Virus record (IMG/VR): IMGVR_UViG_3300022747_000235 | Coordinates: 1-52,247 of that record | Source of the DNA: a virus | DNA length: 52,247 nucleotides | Strand: one strand, 5' to 3' | In this document: positions 50,271-52,247 of the stretch, piece after piece | Layout: each line of letters begins with the position of its first letter | Position numbering within the stretch: position 1 is the first letter of the stretch | Position numbers and translations under genes: made by a program | Notes under the pieces: model-generated | What the model was told of the DNA's origin: nothing | Seen by the model: the letters and a program-made list of their open reading frames with translations, nothing else | Databases searched by the model: none

Positions 50271-50996
50271 TCAACGCTGAGTCAACGTTGAGCGAGCGCC
50301 GTGCCAAGTGGGCGCAAGTCCCTGCTGTGGAGCAATTTTCACATGCTCGTAGCGAAATATGCTTTTGGGGAGTGAGCCTTGCATCAGGGCGGAAATGAAT
50401 TCTCCCTTGGGAACCTTGGTCGCGTACTTCCGCCATACGTTCGTAATGGGAGGAACACACCAAATATGATCGCCATGGAAGTCCAGGAAAACAAGCTTGG
50501 TGCTCTCGTCCCAGCGTCGAGTAATCTGAGGTACTCGCCAATTGAATGGAACGACGTCTTCCCGGGGGCCAGACCGCTCATGAAACCGAATCTGCTCAAA
50601 GAAATCTAGGTCGCGCTTTAAGCGCGTTCCGTCCACCACCCAGATCATATCGTCATAGAAAGCTTCACGCTCTCGCCGCTCAACTGTCGAAAGGTGCGAA
50701 CGTTGGAACTCGACGACCAGTCCTGTGTCCGTCTTGATGTCTGCCACATGGCGCGTTCCGTCCACTGATTGAACCATCTTTTCGCGCCATGCTGCGGGAA
50801 ACTGATGCTTCCAAGATCTATGCCACTCGGTTTCATTCTCATGCCAGAGGTCACAGTGCTTTCTGCCCTTGTGCGCCCAATGCCAAATCCTGACTTCGCC
50901 GCATTTTGCAGTTACTGAAGCACCGCAGACAGGACACTGCCCGATAAGTCCAGGTCGCGGAGCGGATCTTTCTCCACCCAAGAGTGCATATTCCAA
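50271..50996 (-). CDS. CoiA-like nuclease (PD-(D/E)xK)
   Basis: The 241-aa product has an N-terminal zinc-knuckle-like CPVCGASVTAKCGEVRIWHWAH (C21, C24) and a restriction-nuclease core HVADIKTDTGLVVEFQRS (D86, E96, Q98), with a basic RxxD...W segment after it. Competence protein CoiA and its relatives have this layout. The gene lies between the tRNA fragment and the dnaE2 remnant, so it is either host DNA or accessory. Its start region has no obvious ribosome-binding site. Confidence 0.65.
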   Translation of the reverse strand: MEYALLGGERSAPRPGLIGQCPVCGASVTAKCGEVRIWHWAHKGRKHCDLWHENETEWHRSWKHQFPAAWREKMVQSVDGTRHVADIKTDTGLVVEFQRSHLSTVERREREAFYDDMIWVVDGTRLKRDLDFFEQIRFHERSGPREDVVPFNWRVPQITRRWDESTKLVFLDFHGDHIWCVPPITNVWRKYATKVPKGEFISALMQGSLPKSIFRYEHVKIAPQQGLAPTWHGARSTLTQR

Positions 50997-51093
50997 AGCT
51001 AATTATCCGTCCGGTCATAGGTGAATAATTCAACCCAAACGGGGTGACGGCTGTCAATGTACATTTGGGTGGTCGGCCAACAACTGTCGCGCA

Positions 51094-51405
51094 TCAATGG
51101 AAATCTCTGCTGGGAAACAGCTTCTTGGCCTGCTCGCGCGGATGGCGGGCCGAGGACCGGATGCTGCCGCCCACGGGGCGCTTGGTTTCATCTGCGCGGC
51201 CATCATTGGCGTCGATGATCACCGGGCGGCCCAGGGTGGCGAGAAGATGCGACACATCTTCAACCCGTTCAGCAATCAAATGAGTAGTGGGGCCATCCCG
51301 CTGAATACGGCCGGTGACACGGACCAAGCGGCCCGAGATGACGGCCTTGCGAAACGCCTCGTAGACCTGTTTCCAGACAGCTGCGCGATGAGGATCGGGG
51401 GACGA
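51094..51405 (-). pseudogene. dnaE2: C-terminal remnant of dnaE2 (error-prone polymerase)
   Basis: The open frame (103 aa, no start needed) reads VYEAFRKAVISGRLVRVTGR, QRDGPTTHLIAERVEDVSHLL, GGSIRSSARHPREQAKKLFPSRDFH, the conserved end of proteobacterial DnaE2. The preceding ~950 residues are missing and an in-frame TGA lies at 51406-51408. It ends nine bases from the second phage's decoration gene, so the junction is a recombination scar. Confidence 0.85.
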
Positions 51406-51414
51406 TCAGGTGGA

Positions 51415-51795
51415 TCAGGCGCTGTCGCGCGGAATGATGCCGAGCGCGGTGAGCTGGGCATGCTTGGTAGCCGTCTTGGCTGCGTCATCGACACTGGCGT
51501 CGAACACGAGCGCGGCCTTCGACACGATGGCGGGGCCGCGCAGGAGCACCACAGCGCTGGCATCCGCAGCCGTGGCATCAATGTCGTAAAGCAGGACAGC
51601 CGCCGCGATCTGTGCGCCATCGGTGCCAGGGACGGTGCTAAGCTTCATTTTGCCGCTCGCGGTGATGCGGCCGAGTACGGCACCAACGCGGTAGGTGCTG
51701 CCAGCGAGCAGCGTGACGGTCTCGCGGGTAAAGTTGGGGTTCAGCTCGTATTTGACAACATCGCCCATGGTGGGCGGTTGGATTAGCGCGGACAT
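51415..51795 (-). CDS. Second head decoration protein copy (gpD-like)
   Basis: From ATG 51795 (GGAG upstream) the product is about 75-80% identical to the 21268-21648 decoration protein (MSALIQPPTMGDVVKYELNPNF...LTALGIIPRDSA). It is followed by the same type of terminator and then a second protease/scaffold C-terminus. It belongs to a different, related phage remnant or prophage. Confidence 0.85.
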   Translation of the reverse strand: MSALIQPPTMGDVVKYELNPNFTRETVTLLAGSTYRVGAVLGRITASGKMKLSTVPGTDGAQIAAAVLLYDIDATAADASAVVLLRGPAIVSKAALVFDASVDDAAKTATKHAQLTALGIIPRDSA

Positions 51796-51824
51796 GGGCA
51801 ATCTCCGAAGATGTGAGCGTCAAA

Positions 51825-51857
51825 AAGACTTCCCCCGCCGGGGCGGAACGGCGGGGG
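51825..51857 (-). terminator. Hairpin terminator beside the second decoration gene
   Basis: CCCCCGCC near 51832 pairs with GGCGGGGG near 51850-51857, with a T tract on the minus strand (complement of CAAAAAG). It is the counterpart of the hairpin at 21674-21711. Confidence 0.6.
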
Positions 51858-51892
51858 ATCAGGTGGGCGGCGCAGATGTGAGGGGAGGCGGC

Positions 51893-52247
51893 TCAGCCCC
51901 GGCTGCCCGCCGAGGCAGCCTTCTTCGCGGCGGCCACAATCGGGCTTTCCGCGGATTTGGGGAGAACCGGCGAAGGCGGAGCGGCCACGATGTCGCGCGC
52001 GTCAGCGGCAGCGCTGGCGCGTTCCAACACCAGCCGACGCAGGGCCTCCGGTGCGGTCCCCTCGCGCAGCGCCTTAGCCGCATCTATCGCTATGCCGAGG
52101 CGGCCCGCTTGCGCCGCGATCTCGGCGATCTCCGCCGCCGCCTCGCGCAGCTGGGCCGACAGGTCCGCCAGATTGCTAGGAGCAGGGGCCGCCGCGACAG
52201 GCGGCTGAGCTGCTGCGGGGGCCGGGGTTGGCGCTGAGGGCGGCGCA
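51893..52247 (-). CDS. Partial S49 protease/scaffold C-terminus of the second phage
   Basis: Read on the minus strand to the window edge, the frame gives NLADLSAQLREAAAEIAEIA, GRLGIAIDAAKALREGTAPEAL and PPSPVLPKSAESPIVAAAKKA before TGA at 51893-51895, matching the C-terminus of the 21737-23161 protein. The 5' part lies beyond the window. It is Ala/Pro-rich like the first copy. Confidence 0.8.
   Translation of the reverse strand, partial: APPSAPTPAPAAAQPPVAAAPAPSNLADLSAQLREAAAEIAEIAAQAGRLGIAIDAAKALREGTAPEALRRLVLERASAAADARDIVAAPPSPVLPKSAESPIVAAAKKAASAGSRG

Noticed and set aside
50158-50541. 127-aa minus-strand reading frame ending in LVAGAGFEPAAFRL
   Set aside because: Its end is the antisense of the tRNA 3' half, a well-known spurious frame; most of it also lies inside the CoiA-like gene in another frame.

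Overview
The window is GC-rich, densely packed DNA from an alphaproteobacterium, probably Rhodobacterales. The clues are the base composition, a fragment of an initiator-tRNA 3' half of alphaproteobacterial type, and a DnaE2 C-terminus. Almost all of it is one lambda-like (siphovirus) prophage read mainly on the minus strand. Family calls come from reading the translations; no database search was possible.

Layout in transcription order, from high to low coordinates. The integrase end lies at an attachment site that is a displaced 3' half of a tRNA-fMet gene (50157-50201). The tyrosine integrase (48462-49721) and an excisionase-like HTH gene (46984-47229) are each preceded by a closely matching three-part sequence with the same spacing, which suggests a shared regulator. 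A run of overlapping early genes follows: HTH, an 89-aa protein, a VRR-NUC nuclease, a replication-initiator-like protein carrying iterons inside its gene, and an unknown protein. An accessory island (about 32.3-44.2 kb) holds a type I restriction-modification operon with a PrrC-like anticodon nuclease, a nucleotidyltransferase pair, and a ComEC-type metallo-beta-lactamase plus membrane protein pair. Next come a ParB-domain DNA methyltransferase and a plus-strand run of small phage genes. The late region then runs: terminase (Nu1/GpA type), gpW-like protein, portal, S49 protease with nested scaffold, decoration protein, major capsid protein, head-tail and tail genes, a programmed -1 frameshift tail chaperone, tape measure, tail tip, holin, endolysin, spanins and tail fibres.

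The most unusual feature is at the left end, downstream of the fibres. Five coupled genes encode an unknown phage protein, two different 2OG-Fe(II) oxygenases, a 104-aa Gly-rich protein ending in four alternating cysteines, and a radical-SAM/SPASM enzyme. This looks like a phage-borne peptide or tail-protein modification system. An IS66-family element has cut into the last codons of the radical-SAM gene.

Three short inserts (a small membrane-protein gene, a ParD/ParE-like module and a CcdA/CcdB module) lie on the plus strand inside the minus-strand late operon, as morons do. Right of the attachment site are a CoiA-like nuclease gene, a 103-aa remnant of dnaE2, and, abutting it, decoration and protease/scaffold genes of a second related phage that run off the window.
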